A program made the position numbers and the translations under genes. A stretch of 64,000 nt of DNA from JAAYVZ01 sp035384965 (lineage in GTDB: Bacteria; Acidobacteriota; Thermoanaerobaculia; Thermoanaerobaculales; Thermoanaerobaculaceae), in assembly GCA_035384965.1 (NCBI GenBank), contig DAOOJE010000010.1, positions 42,981-106,980 of the forward strand. Direction: 5' to 3'. The notes under the pieces were generated by a model that saw only the letters and a program-made list of their open reading frames with translations, did no database searches and had not been told where the DNA came from. Position 1 is the first letter of the stretch. The number at the start of each line of letters is the position of its first letter. This document shows, piece by piece, positions 32,414-39,799 of this stretch.

Positions 32414-33660
32414 TCCAGCGACCGCGCGGGACGCGCGACCTCCTGCCGCCCGAGTCGCGGCTGTGGCAGGCCGTGGAGCAGACCGCCAGGGATGTCTTCG
32501 GCGCCTTCGGGGCCGAGGAGATCCGCACGCCGGTGCTCGAGCCCACCGAGCTGTTCGTGCGCTCGGTCGGCGAGACCACCGACATCGTCCACAAGGAGAT
32601 GTACACCTTCGAGGACCGCAAGGGGCGCTCGCTGACGCTGCGGCCGGAAGGTACGGCGGGCGTGGCCCGGGCCTGGATCGAGAACCGCCTGCACGACCGT
32701 TCGCACCCGCTCAGGCTCTACTACATCGGGCCGATGTTCCGCTACGAGAGGATGCAGGCCGGGAGGTACCGGCAGTTCTCGCAGATCGGGCTCGAGATCC
32801 TGGGGGCGGACTCTCCGCTCGCCGACGCCGAGCTGCTGCTCGTTCTCCACGAGCTTCTCACCCGACTCGGGTTCGACGACCTGCGGGTCCATCTCAACAA
32901 CCTCGGAGATCCCGAGGATCGACCTGCATACCAGCAGCTCGTGAGGGAGACGCTCACAGGCTCCCGCGACGCGCTGTGCGCGGACTGCCAGCGCCGGCTG
33001 GAGGAGAACCCCCTCCGCGTCCTCGATTGCAAGGTGCCGTCGTGCCAGGTGATCGTCGCCGACGTACCGCCCGTTGCGGCGGTGGCGAGCGAGGCGTCCC
33101 GGGCCCACGTCGGGGAGGTGGAGCGCCAGCTCGACGGGCTCGGAGTGCCGTTCGTGCGCAACCCGCGGCTCGTGCGCGGCCTCGACTACTACCTGCGCAC
33201 GGTCTTCGAGGTCGTGTCGCCGCAGCTCGGCGCCACCGCCGTGCTGTGCGGGGGCGGCCGCTACGACCGGCTCATTTCGGACCTCGGGGGCCCGGCGATC
33301 CCGGGTTCAGGGTTCGCCATCGGAGAGGATCGCCTCGTCGACGTGCTGCCGGAGGGGTTCAAGGCCCGCATCCTGGGTCTGCGGCGCCTCTACCTGGTGC
33401 CGCTGGGCGCTGCCGCGCAAGCCGAGGCGCTGCGCCTGGCGCGCGACTGGACGCGCGCCGGCGTGACGCTGGAGGTGGAGCTCACCGGTCGCTCCCTCAA
33501 GGCCGCGCTCAAGCGCGCCGACAAGGAGGGGTTCGGGGCGGTGGCCATCCTGGGTGACGACGAGCTGGCGGCGGGGACGGTGGCGGTTCGCGACCTCGCG
33601 GCGAGCGCGCAGCACGTCATGGCGCCGGCTGCAGTGCCCGTGTGGTGGGCGCAGCGCTAG
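32410..33660 (+). CDS. hisS: Histidyl-tRNA synthetase
   Basis: A 416-residue class II synthetase. N-terminus QRPRGTRDLLPPE is typical; motif 2 is in YYIGPMFRYERMQAGRYRQFSQIGLE, and the histidine-specific loops are LVRGLDYYLRTVFEV and GGGRYDRLI; motif 3 follows (GSGFAIGEDRL). The C-terminal anticodon-binding domain covers about residues 325-416. Its ATG overlaps the carbonic anhydrase stop (ATGA); longer frames upstream are shadows. Confidence 0.95.
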   Translation: MIQRPRGTRDLLPPESRLWQAVEQTARDVFGAFGAEEIRTPVLEPTELFVRSVGETTDIVHKEMYTFEDRKGRSLTLRPEGTAGVARAWIENRLHDRSHPLRLYYIGPMFRYERMQAGRYRQFSQIGLEILGADSPLADAELLLVLHELLTRLGFDDLRVHLNNLGDPEDRPAYQQLVRETLTGSRDALCADCQRRLEENPLRVLDCKVPSCQVIVADVPPVAAVASEASRAHVGEVERQLDGLGVPFVRNPRLVRGLDYYLRTVFEVVSPQLGATAVLCGGGRYDRLISDLGGPAIPGSGFAIGEDRLVDVLPEGFKARILGLRRLYLVPLGAAAQAEALRLARDWTRAGVTLEVELTGRSLKAALKRADKEGFGAVAILGDDELAAGTVAVRDLAASAQHVMAPAAVPVWWAQR

Positions 33661-33714
33661 GCACGAGGGGCTCGTGTGGGCGGTGAAAGGGCAGGCGGCG
33701 CGGCTGGAGGGGCC

Positions 33715-34179
33715 ATGCCGGGCAAGATCATCTCGGGCGGCCAGACAGGTGTGGACAGGGCGGCGCTCGACGCGGCGGCCGAGCTCGGGATCCCGTGCGG
33801 CGGGTGGTGCCCGCGAGGGCGAAAGGCCGAGGACGGCCGCATCCCGATGTGCTACCCCCTGCGCGAGACGCCCGATGCCGACTACCGCGTGCGCACCGAG
33901 TGGAACGTCCGGGAAGCGGACGCCACGCTGGTGCTCGTGTGGGGCCCCGCGAGCGGAGGGACTCAGCTGACGCTCAATCTCGCGCAGTGGCTCGACAAGC
34001 CGCTTCTCGTGGTGGACCTGGCGGAGGACCCGAGCCCGGACGCGGCCCGCGCCTGGCTGGCGAGCGGTGGGTTCGAGGTGGTCAACGTCGCAGGGCCCCG
34101 CGAGTCCTCGTCGCCGGGGATCCATCGCCTCGCCCACGCCTTCCTGCGTGAGGCGCTCGCCCCGGCGAGGGACCGGTGA
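33715..34179 (+). CDS. Molybdenum cofactor carrier-like protein
   Basis: A 154-residue protein with the N-terminal Rossmann-like signature KIISGGQTGVDRAALDAA and the segment CGGWCPRGRKAEDGRIP, hallmarks of the putative MoCo-carrier family, which is related to the nucleotide-binding SLOG/DprA fold. The conserved WNVREADATLVL and GGTQLT segments follow. Start at 33715 has GGAGGGG upstream; a start 13 codons before is possible. It converges with the microcompartment operon, 10 bases from its last stop, so it is probably not part of it. Function of the family is poorly known. Confidence 0.8.
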   Translation: MPGKIISGGQTGVDRAALDAAAELGIPCGGWCPRGRKAEDGRIPMCYPLRETPDADYRVRTEWNVREADATLVLVWGPASGGTQLTLNLAQWLDKPLLVVDLAEDPSPDAARAWLASGGFEVVNVAGPRESSSPGIHRLAHAFLREALAPARDR

Positions 34180-34189
34180 CGGCGAGGCG

Positions 34190-34453
34190 TCAGCCGATGT
34201 CGTCCACGATGCCGACGATGACCGAGCGGAGCGGGGCGGTCGAACAGCCGACGACCTGCCGGGCGCCGTTGCCCTCATCGAGCACCAGGACGCGCTGGCC
34301 GGGCCCCGCCCCGACCGTGTCGACGGCGACGAGGTAGTCGCCTGTCGGCTCGCCCCCGGGCGTTTCCCGGTCCACGATGAGTAACGTCCGGCCGTCGAAA
34401 AACGGGTGGTTGACGGTGGAGGTGATCTCCCCGGCGACCCGGCCGACGATCAT
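34190..34453 (-). CDS. BMC-P vertex protein (EutN/CcmL family), copy 3
   Basis: An 87-residue EutN/CcmL-fold protein that forms pentamers capping the vertices of a bacterial microcompartment. It starts with the family N-terminus MIVGRVAGEITSTVNHPFFDGRTL (shown in part by position: residues 1-24) and has the conserved turn DTVGAGPGQRVLVLDEG and the end VIVGIVDDI. It is the last gene of the minus-strand operon and overlaps the preceding BMC-P gene by 4 bases. Confidence 0.9.
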   Translation of the reverse strand: MIVGRVAGEITSTVNHPFFDGRTLLIVDRETPGGEPTGDYLVAVDTVGAGPGQRVLVLDEGNGARQVVGCSTAPLRSVIVGIVDDIG

Positions 34454-34734
34454 GCCCCGCCTCCGTTGCAGCGCCGGCAGCGGTCGACGATGCCCACGAT
34501 CGCGTGGTCGACCGGCACGAACGACGGCTCGAGGAGTAGCGCCGCCTCGCGTCCCCCCTCGTAGTAGACCAGCTCGCCGGGCCCGGCCATGCGCGTGGGA
34601 TCGGCGGCCACGACTGAGCGGCCGCGGGGCCGGCCCTCGCGATCGAGCGGCTGCACGAGGAGCATCGGCACCCCGCGCAGCCCTTCGTAGACCACGCAAG
34701 GAACCACGGTGCCGACCACGCGTCCCAGCAGCAT
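34450..34734 (-). CDS. BMC-P vertex protein (EutN/CcmL family), copy 2, with C-terminal CxxC
   Basis: A 94-residue EutN/CcmL-fold pentamer protein (MLLGRVVGTVVPCVVYEGL start; GPGELVYYEGG turn; HAIVGIVD end). Unlike the other two copies it ends in DRCRRCNGGGA, with Cys86 and Cys89 forming a CxxC pair beyond the usual fold, which could bind metal or form a disulfide. It overlaps the BMC-T gene by one base and the next BMC-P gene by four. Confidence 0.9.
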   Translation of the reverse strand: MLLGRVVGTVVPCVVYEGLRGVPMLLVQPLDREGRPRGRSVVAADPTRMAGPGELVYYEGGREAALLLEPSFVPVDHAIVGIVDRCRRCNGGGA

Positions 34735-35342
34735 CACCCCACCTCCCCGCCGAGCTCCAGCAAGGGGGCGCTGTCGAACCTGGTCGCGCTCGCCAGCCGC
34801 GCGAGCGTCGCACCGTGCGGCCCGGCGATGACTCGCACCCGCAGGCCAAGGCCCCGGCTCGCGAGCTCGGCCGCCGCCAGCTCCACCGCGGCCTCCACGT
34901 CGTGCAGCTCGCCGGCCAGCACCGCGAGGCCCTTGCCGGCGAGGCCCGTGTCGGCGAGCCGGATCTCGCTCAGCTCGACGTGCGCTCCCTTGAGCGCTCG
35001 CTCGGCGGCCCGCACGGCCGCCGCGGCCGTGTCGGTCTCGAGCACGCCCAGCGCCCCGCGCGGGGCCTGCCGCGCCCCTTGGATTCCCGCCAGCAGGTGC
35101 GGGTGCACGTCGGCCAGGAGGACGTGGTCCAGCACCGCTTCCCCCCCGGCTTCGAGTCCCGCCTTCACGGCCTCTTCCACCGCTGCCGGGCTCCCGCCGA
35201 CGAGCGTCAGGAACCGTCCCCCCGTCACCGACCCGGAGCGCACGAGGGCGATGGGGGCGCACTTGACCATGGCGTCGGTGGCGGCGATGCCGGCCGGGAT
35301 TTCCCTGAAGTCGACGACGGCAATGGCGGCGACCGGCTTCAT
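34734..35342 (-). CDS. BMC-T tandem shell protein 1
   Basis: A 202-residue protein of two consecutive BMC domains (about residues 4-90 and 97-185), expected to form pseudohexameric trimers in the shell facet. The first domain starts AAIAVVDFREIPAGIAATDAMV and the second GALGVLETDTAAAAVRAAERAL. Both carry the alpha/beta pattern of the family and a glycine-containing pore loop (SVTGGRF; TGLAGKG). Stop and start are shared by single-base overlaps with its neighbours, so it is tightly coupled with the dehydrogenase and BMC-P genes. Confidence 0.88.
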   Translation of the reverse strand: MKPVAAIAVVDFREIPAGIAATDAMVKCAPIALVRSGSVTGGRFLTLVGGSPAAVEEAVKAGLEAGGEAVLDHVLLADVHPHLLAGIQGARQAPRGALGVLETDTAAAAVRAAERALKGAHVELSEIRLADTGLAGKGLAVLAGELHDVEAAVELAAAELASRGLGLRVRVIAGPHGATLARLASATRFDSAPLLELGGEVG

Positions 35343-36772
35343 CAGGTGATCCGGAAGTGGTCCACGAGCACGCAGCGCCGCTGCCGGGAAAAGCTGCGCG
35401 GGGTGGTGAGCCCCTCGCCGGTCGGGCTGGCGATGGTGAACGAGCAGGTTCCCTCGCCGTCCAGGCCGAGCCCGGCCTGGGACCGGCCGTTCTTGACGAA
35501 GATGCTGCAGTCACACAGTTTGGCCATGCGGCTGAGGCGATCGAGGTGGCGGGAGTGCATCACGGCCGTGTGCCGGTTGCCGCCTTCGACCCGCACCGCG
35601 AGATCGATTGCAAAGTCGGCGTCGGGCACCCGGCAGACCGGCAGCACCGGCATCATCTGTTCGGTCCAAAGGAGGGGGTGGTCGACGTCCACCTCGACCA
35701 CCGCGAGCCGCACCGAGTCGGGAGCCGAGATCCCCAGCTTGCCCAGGATCACGTTGGCGTTGCGGCCGATGAGTTCGCGGTTGATCTCGGCCGGCTGGCG
35801 AGGGCCGTGCTGTCGGGCAAAGATGACCTTTTCGAGCGCCGGGAGCTGGTGCGGGCCAAGCAGCACGACCTCAAGCCGGCGCAGCGCGGCCAGGAAGGCG
35901 TCGGCGGCGGCGGTCGTGACCAGCGCCTCCTTCTCGTCGACGCAAATGATGTTGTTGTCGGTGGAGGCCCCCGCCACGATGTCGCGCGCCGCCTTCTCGA
36001 GATCGGCGGTCTCGTCGACCACCACCGGCGGGTTCCCCGGTCCGGCGCAAATGGCCCGCTTGCCTGAGGCCATCGCCGCCTTCACCACCCCGCCCCCGCC
36101 GGTCACGACGAGCAGGCGGACGCCGGGGTGCTGCATGAGCTGGCCTGCCGTCTCGAGGCTGGAGGCCGACACGCACGTCACGACGTTGGGCGGGCCGCCC
36201 GCCGCGACGATGGCCTTGTTGAGCAGCGCCACGGTCTGCAGCGAGCACCCGCGTGCGGCGGGGTGGACGTTGAACACCACCGTGTTGCCGGCGGCGAGCA
36301 TGCCGATGGTGTTGCAGATGATCGTCGACGTGGGGTTGGTGCAGGGGGTGATGGCACCGATGACGCCGAACGGAGCGGGCTCGGTGAGGGTCAGCCCGTG
36401 GTCGCCGCTGACGGCGGCCGGCGCCAGATCCTCGAGGCCGGGTGTCTTCTCGGTCACGAGACGGTTCTTCACGACCTTGTCGGCGACGCGGCCGAGCCCG
36501 GTCTCGCGCCAGGCCGCTTGCGCCAGCTCGTCGCACGCCGCCAGCATCGCGCTGCGGATCGAGGCGATGATGCGCGCGCGGGCAGCGAGCGGGAGCGCCA
36601 CGAACGCCGGCTGGGCCGCCCGCGCCGCCGCCACTGCGGCGTCGACGGTCGGAAACGCCCCCGGAACCTCGATCTCGGACGCCCCGGCTGCGGTACCCTC
36701 CCGCCGGTCCAGCTCGCCGGCAATGCGCCGGGCGATCGCCTCGATCTCGCGATCGGTGAGCCGGGCCGTCAT
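35342..36772 (-). CDS. CoA-acylating aldehyde dehydrogenase of a microcompartment (PduP/EutE-like)
   Basis: A 476-residue aldehyde dehydrogenase that would oxidise an aldehyde to its acyl-CoA with NAD+. Catalytic Cys277 is in STDNNIICVDEKEALV; the cofactor region APFGVIGAITPCTNPTST and the GPGNPPVVVDETAD segment are typical of PduP/EutE. Residues 3-20 (ARLTDREIEAIARRIAGE) form an amphipathic helix followed by a flexible linker, as in encapsulation peptides that target this enzyme to the shell interior. The ATG at 36772 overlaps the stop of the upstream BMC-P gene. With the DeoC-type aldolase upstream, acetaldehyde is the likely substrate. Confidence 0.92.
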   Translation of the reverse strand: MTARLTDREIEAIARRIAGELDRREGTAAGASEIEVPGAFPTVDAAVAAARAAQPAFVALPLAARARIIASIRSAMLAACDELAQAAWRETGLGRVADKVVKNRLVTEKTPGLEDLAPAAVSGDHGLTLTEPAPFGVIGAITPCTNPTSTIICNTIGMLAAGNTVVFNVHPAARGCSLQTVALLNKAIVAAGGPPNVVTCVSASSLETAGQLMQHPGVRLLVVTGGGGVVKAAMASGKRAICAGPGNPPVVVDETADLEKAARDIVAGASTDNNIICVDEKEALVTTAAADAFLAALRRLEVVLLGPHQLPALEKVIFARQHGPRQPAEINRELIGRNANVILGKLGISAPDSVRLAVVEVDVDHPLLWTEQMMPVLPVCRVPDADFAIDLAVRVEGGNRHTAVMHSRHLDRLSRMAKLCDCSIFVKNGRSQAGLGLDGEGTCSFTIASPTGEGLTTPRSFSRQRRCVLVDHFRIT

Positions 36773-37056
36773 TTCCTGTACTTGGTCTCGGAGCCGACGG
36801 CCCACGAGTCGACGATCGCCATGATCACCGCGTCCACGGGGCGCTTGTCGGTCGCGGCGGTCTGGCGGGCCGAGCTTCCCGAGGCGACCAGCACGACCTC
36901 GCCGGGTCCGGCCCCCACCGCGTCGGCGGCGACGAGGTGGGCCCCGACCTCACGGCCCTCCTCGTCGAGCGGCCGCACGAGCAACAGCTTGAGGCCGTCG
37001 AGCGAGGCTTCCTTGCGGGTCGCCACGACGGTTCCCACCACCTTGGCAAGGACCAT
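36769..37056 (-). CDS. BMC-P vertex protein (EutN/CcmL family), copy 1
   Basis: A 95-residue EutN/CcmL-fold vertex protein (MVLAKVVGTVVATRKEASLDG start, given as residues 1-21; DAVGAGPGEVVLVASGSSAR turn; VIMAIVDSW end). It is separated from the BMC-H gene by 26 bases and overlaps the dehydrogenase start by 4 bases. Confidence 0.9.
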   Translation of the reverse strand: MVLAKVVGTVVATRKEASLDGLKLLLVRPLDEEGREVGAHLVAADAVGAGPGEVVLVASGSSARQTAATDKRPVDAVIMAIVDSWAVGSETKYRK

Positions 37057-37082
37057 CTCTCACCCCTTCCGGGACGGTACTG

Positions 37083-37376
37083 CTACCCCCTGGCCTGCTC
37101 CTGGCGGCCGAGCGGCATCACGAGGTCCACGTTCTGGTGCGGGCGCGCGATGATGTGGACCGCCACCAGCTCGCCGACGCGGCCGGCCGCGATTTGCGCG
37201 GCGTCGCACGCCGCCTTCACCGCCGCTACGTCGCCCCGGATGATCACGGTCACGTACCCTCCGCCCGTCTTCTCGTACGTGACGAGCTCTACCTTCGCCG
37301 CCTTGACGGCCGCGTCGGCGGCCTCCACCACGGCCGGAAACGATCTGGTTTCGATCATGCCCAGCGCTTCAGTCAT
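37083..37376 (-). CDS. BMC-H hexameric shell protein
   Basis: A 97-residue single BMC-domain protein, the main facet component of the shell. It begins TEALGMIETRSFPAVVEAAD, typical of PduA/EutM/CcmK proteins. The pore loop reads KTGGGY, where many homologues have a KIGSG-type loop, which implies a pore lined by glycines. The ATG at 37376 follows GGGAGGT and is preferred to a start six codons upstream. It is the only BMC-H in the locus. Confidence 0.93.
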   Translation of the reverse strand: MTEALGMIETRSFPAVVEAADAAVKAAKVELVTYEKTGGGYVTVIIRGDVAAVKAACDAAQIAAGRVGELVAVHIIARPHQNVDLVMPLGRQEQARG

Positions 37377-37452
37377 CGATGACCTCCCTAGCATGTTGAG
37401 GAGATGTGCGACCAGTCACGGCGAGGCGATCGGTCCCCATGGTGACCTCTCT

Positions 37453-38085
37453 TCACTCGCGCCCGGCGCGCGGGGAGCGTCCCCGGATGGCGGCGATGGC
37501 CGCCTCGGCGGCCCGGTGGCCGACGTCGACGTCCTTTTCCTCGCCCCCCAGGTATACCCGGCCGAAGCTGCCGATGGCGCGCACCTCGAGGATGTTGATG
37601 TTGGCCGCCTTCTCCGCCTCGTTGGCGGCGATCGCGGCGTACCCGGCCGGTGCCACTTCCATGACGTACAGCGTCTGCCCCGGCAGGATCATGTCGCCGT
37701 GGCGGCTGCGGTTGATGAGCTGGGTGTGGTACGGCGAGATGTTGCGGATCACCTGGCTCGAGACCACCTCCGGCTTGACCCGGTCTTCCTCCTCGAGGCC
37801 CAGCGCCTGCAGGATTGCCGCCCCTGCCTGGCGCACGTCGGCCTGGGAGTCCGAGTGCAGCTCGAGCATGCCGTACAGCCGCTCGATGATGAGCATCCCG
37901 GGGCGCACGTCAGTGGCCTTGAGCGCCACGTCGGTCACCCGCATGATGTCCATGCCGGGCGCCACCTCCACGAACAGCGCCGCCTGCCCGGGCGTCGGCA
38001 GGAAGCCCTGGGCCACCGACGCCACGAACGAGGCGTGCTGGGGCTGAAGTGAGTCGATGAAGACGTAGCAGCGCAGCTCGGACAT
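37453..38085 (-). CDS. BMC-T tandem shell protein 2
   Basis: A 210-residue tandem BMC-domain protein of a different subtype from BMC-T 1. It starts ELRCYVFIDSLQPQHASFVASV; repeat two contains LYVMEVAPAGYAAIAANEAEKAAN and GSFGRVYLGG. From memory it resembles the stacked double-layer BMC-T proteins of the Haliangium ochraceum shell. Such trimers form gated pores. The start at 38085 follows a GGTGAGG and lies 4 bases after the RpiB-DeoC stop. Confidence 0.87.
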   Translation of the reverse strand: MSELRCYVFIDSLQPQHASFVASVAQGFLPTPGQAALFVEVAPGMDIMRVTDVALKATDVRPGMLIIERLYGMLELHSDSQADVRQAGAAILQALGLEEEDRVKPEVVSSQVIRNISPYHTQLINRSRHGDMILPGQTLYVMEVAPAGYAAIAANEAEKAANINILEVRAIGSFGRVYLGGEEKDVDVGHRAAEAAIAAIRGRSPRAGRE

Positions 38086-38089
38086 GACC

Positions 38090-39316
38090 TCACCCCTTGC
38101 CGCCGGCGAGCCTGGCGGCCTCCTCGATAATCCTGACGCTGTTCGACGAGCCGATGCGCGTCGCTCCGGCCTCCAGCATCCGCACCGCGTCGGCATACGT
38201 CCGGACCCCACCCGAGGCCTTCACACCCAGGCGCCGCGGCGCCACGGTGCGCGCCATCAACGCGATGTCCTCGGCGGTGGCGCCGCCCGACGAGAAGCCG
38301 GTCGAGGTCTTCACGAAGTCGGCCCCGGCTCGCATCGCGAGCTCGCAAGCGCGAACCTTCTCCTCGGCGGACAGCAGCGCGGTCTCGAGAATAACTTTGC
38401 ACAGCGCCCGCCCGTCCTTGCAGGCCTCGACCACGGCGCGGATGTCGCGCAGCACCAGCTCGTCGTCGCCGCCCTTCAGAGCGCCGATGTTGATCACCAT
38501 GTCGATCTCGGAAGCCCCTTCCCGGATGGCCCGCCGGGCCTCCAGGGCCTTGATTTCCGACCTTTGCGCCCCGAGCGGGAAGCCGACCACCGCGCACACC
38601 TTGACCGGCGTGCTGCGCACGAGCGAGGCCGCGAGCGCCACGTGGGCGGGGTTGACGCAGACCGAGAAGAAGCGGTGCTGGATCGCCTCGCGGCAAAGCT
38701 TCTCGACGTCGCCTCGGGTGGCTTCCGGCCGCAGCAGAGTGTGGTCGATGAGGCGCGCCAGCTCGGCCGGCGGGATGGCGGGCCCGGCGGCGCCAGGGTC
38801 GCCTGCCAGGAGTTGCTTGACGCGCTCCGCGACGCGCCGGATGTCCTCACCGGTAAGCTCGGAGGCCACGGTCTCGAGGTCGCGAATCTGCTGCACCCGG
38901 CGCCGGTGGCGCTCCTCGGTGCACTCGGTGGCGAGAAAGACGCGGACGATCGCCTCTGCCAGCGCCGTGTCGACATGCGCGGCGCCGAGCGTGAGGACGT
39001 TGGCGCCGTTGTGCTCGCGAGCGTTGCGCGCGAGCGCCTCCGAGTAGCAGGCGGCGGCCAGCACCCCGGGGATCTTGTTCGCGGCCATGGCCGAGCCGAT
39101 GCCCGCCCCGTCGACCATGATCCCGAACTCGCAGCGGCCGCTGGCGACTCGCCGCGCAACCTCGGCGGCGATCGGCGGATAGTCGACCGGGTCCTTGCCG
39201 TGGGTTCCGCAGTCTTCGACCTGGTGGCCCAAGCTGGCGAGAAGCTGCGCCAGGCGTTGCTTGAGTTCGTAGCCGCCGTGGTCGGCCCCGACAGCGACGG
39301 TGAGGGGGCGTTTCAT
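38090..39316 (-). CDS. Fused ribose-5-phosphate isomerase B-like / deoxyribose-phosphate aldolase
   Basis: A 408-residue single chain with two enzyme domains. Residues 1-150 are RpiB-like (VAVGADHGGYELK; NGANVLTLGAAH). Residues 180-405 are DeoC-like: the Schiff-base lysine is Lys307 in CKVILETA and the partner Lys336 is in FVKTSTGFSSGG. In the RpiB half the catalytic cysteine of the E. coli type (ICGTGIG) is replaced by Asp69 (VDGAGIG). It is the first gene of the microcompartment operon. The aldolase would split 2-deoxyribose 5-phosphate to acetaldehyde and glyceraldehyde 3-phosphate, and the shell dehydrogenase would take the acetaldehyde. The ATG at 39316 is leaderless by position. Confidence 0.92.
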   Translation of the reverse strand: MKRPLTVAVGADHGGYELKQRLAQLLASLGHQVEDCGTHGKDPVDYPPIAAEVARRVASGRCEFGIMVDGAGIGSAMAANKIPGVLAAACYSEALARNAREHNGANVLTLGAAHVDTALAEAIVRVFLATECTEERHRRRVQQIRDLETVASELTGEDIRRVAERVKQLLAGDPGAAGPAIPPAELARLIDHTLLRPEATRGDVEKLCREAIQHRFFSVCVNPAHVALAASLVRSTPVKVCAVVGFPLGAQRSEIKALEARRAIREGASEIDMVINIGALKGGDDELVLRDIRAVVEACKDGRALCKVILETALLSAEEKVRACELAMRAGADFVKTSTGFSSGGATAEDIALMARTVAPRRLGVKASGGVRTYADAVRMLEAGATRIGSSNSVRIIEEAARLAGGKG

Positions 39317-39324
39317 GGGACGAA

Positions 39325-39353
39325 ATGGTACCTCATCCGGCCAGGAGTACCAA
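39325..39353 (-). promoter_or_regulatory. Leaderless promoter of the microcompartment operon
   Basis: On the minus strand, TTGGTA (39353-39348; 4 of 6), a 17-base spacer and TACCAT (39330-39325), 8 bases before the ATG at 39316. No Shine-Dalgarno lies between. It is the best -35/-10 pair among the leaderless set. Confidence 0.6.
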
Positions 39354-39799
39354 CCTGCCGAGCTGCCAGGGCTTGCGCGCCACACGCGAGAGCAGGGGTT
39401 CCCGTCCCCCGGGCCGATCCGGCCGAGACCCGAAGCCCTACGGCTCTCGCATCGTCGTGGCGGTCACTGAAAGGTCGTCGCGGGGTCATACCGGCGAACG
39501 CGTCCCGACTCAGCGGCGCCCCGGCGGCAGCCTCTTGACATCCTCCCTGGCCAGTCGCATAGTGGCGGCGGCGCAGGAGGAGGGCTTCCAGGCGGGTGGT
39601 CGCCAGTCGCAAGGTGCCCAAGTGGAGTTTGCCTTCTCGAGTCACCTGCGTGGAGTCATGACGGGAGACCAGCCGCCGCGTGAGGAGACCTGAGGTTGAC
39701 GCAGAGACGCTGCCAGGAAACAGAAGGGCTCCTTCCGTTTGCCGGCGCGAGCCAGCCTGCGATATTCCATTGATTGGTTCCTTTTGGAGGAAATCCGGT
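39354..39799. other. Long intergenic region between the microcompartment and TonB operons
   Basis: About 450 bases with no convincing gene. The part 39354-39530 is GC-rich with mixed codon positions and no recognisable element. A sigma-70 promoter lies at 39535-39563, after which about 230 bases of untranslated leader run to the ATG at 39800. The last 60 bases are less GC-rich and contain GATATTCCATTGATTGG and the Shine-Dalgarno GGAGG (39786-39790). Several short inverted repeats are present but I see no known riboswitch. Confidence 0.45.
39535..39563 (+). promoter_or_regulatory. Sigma-70 promoter of the TonB-ExbBD operon
   Basis: Perfect TTGACA (39535-39540), a 17-base spacer and CATAGT (39558-39563; 4 of 6). 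Predicted +1 is near 39570, giving an unusually long leader of about 230 bases. Confidence 0.65.
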
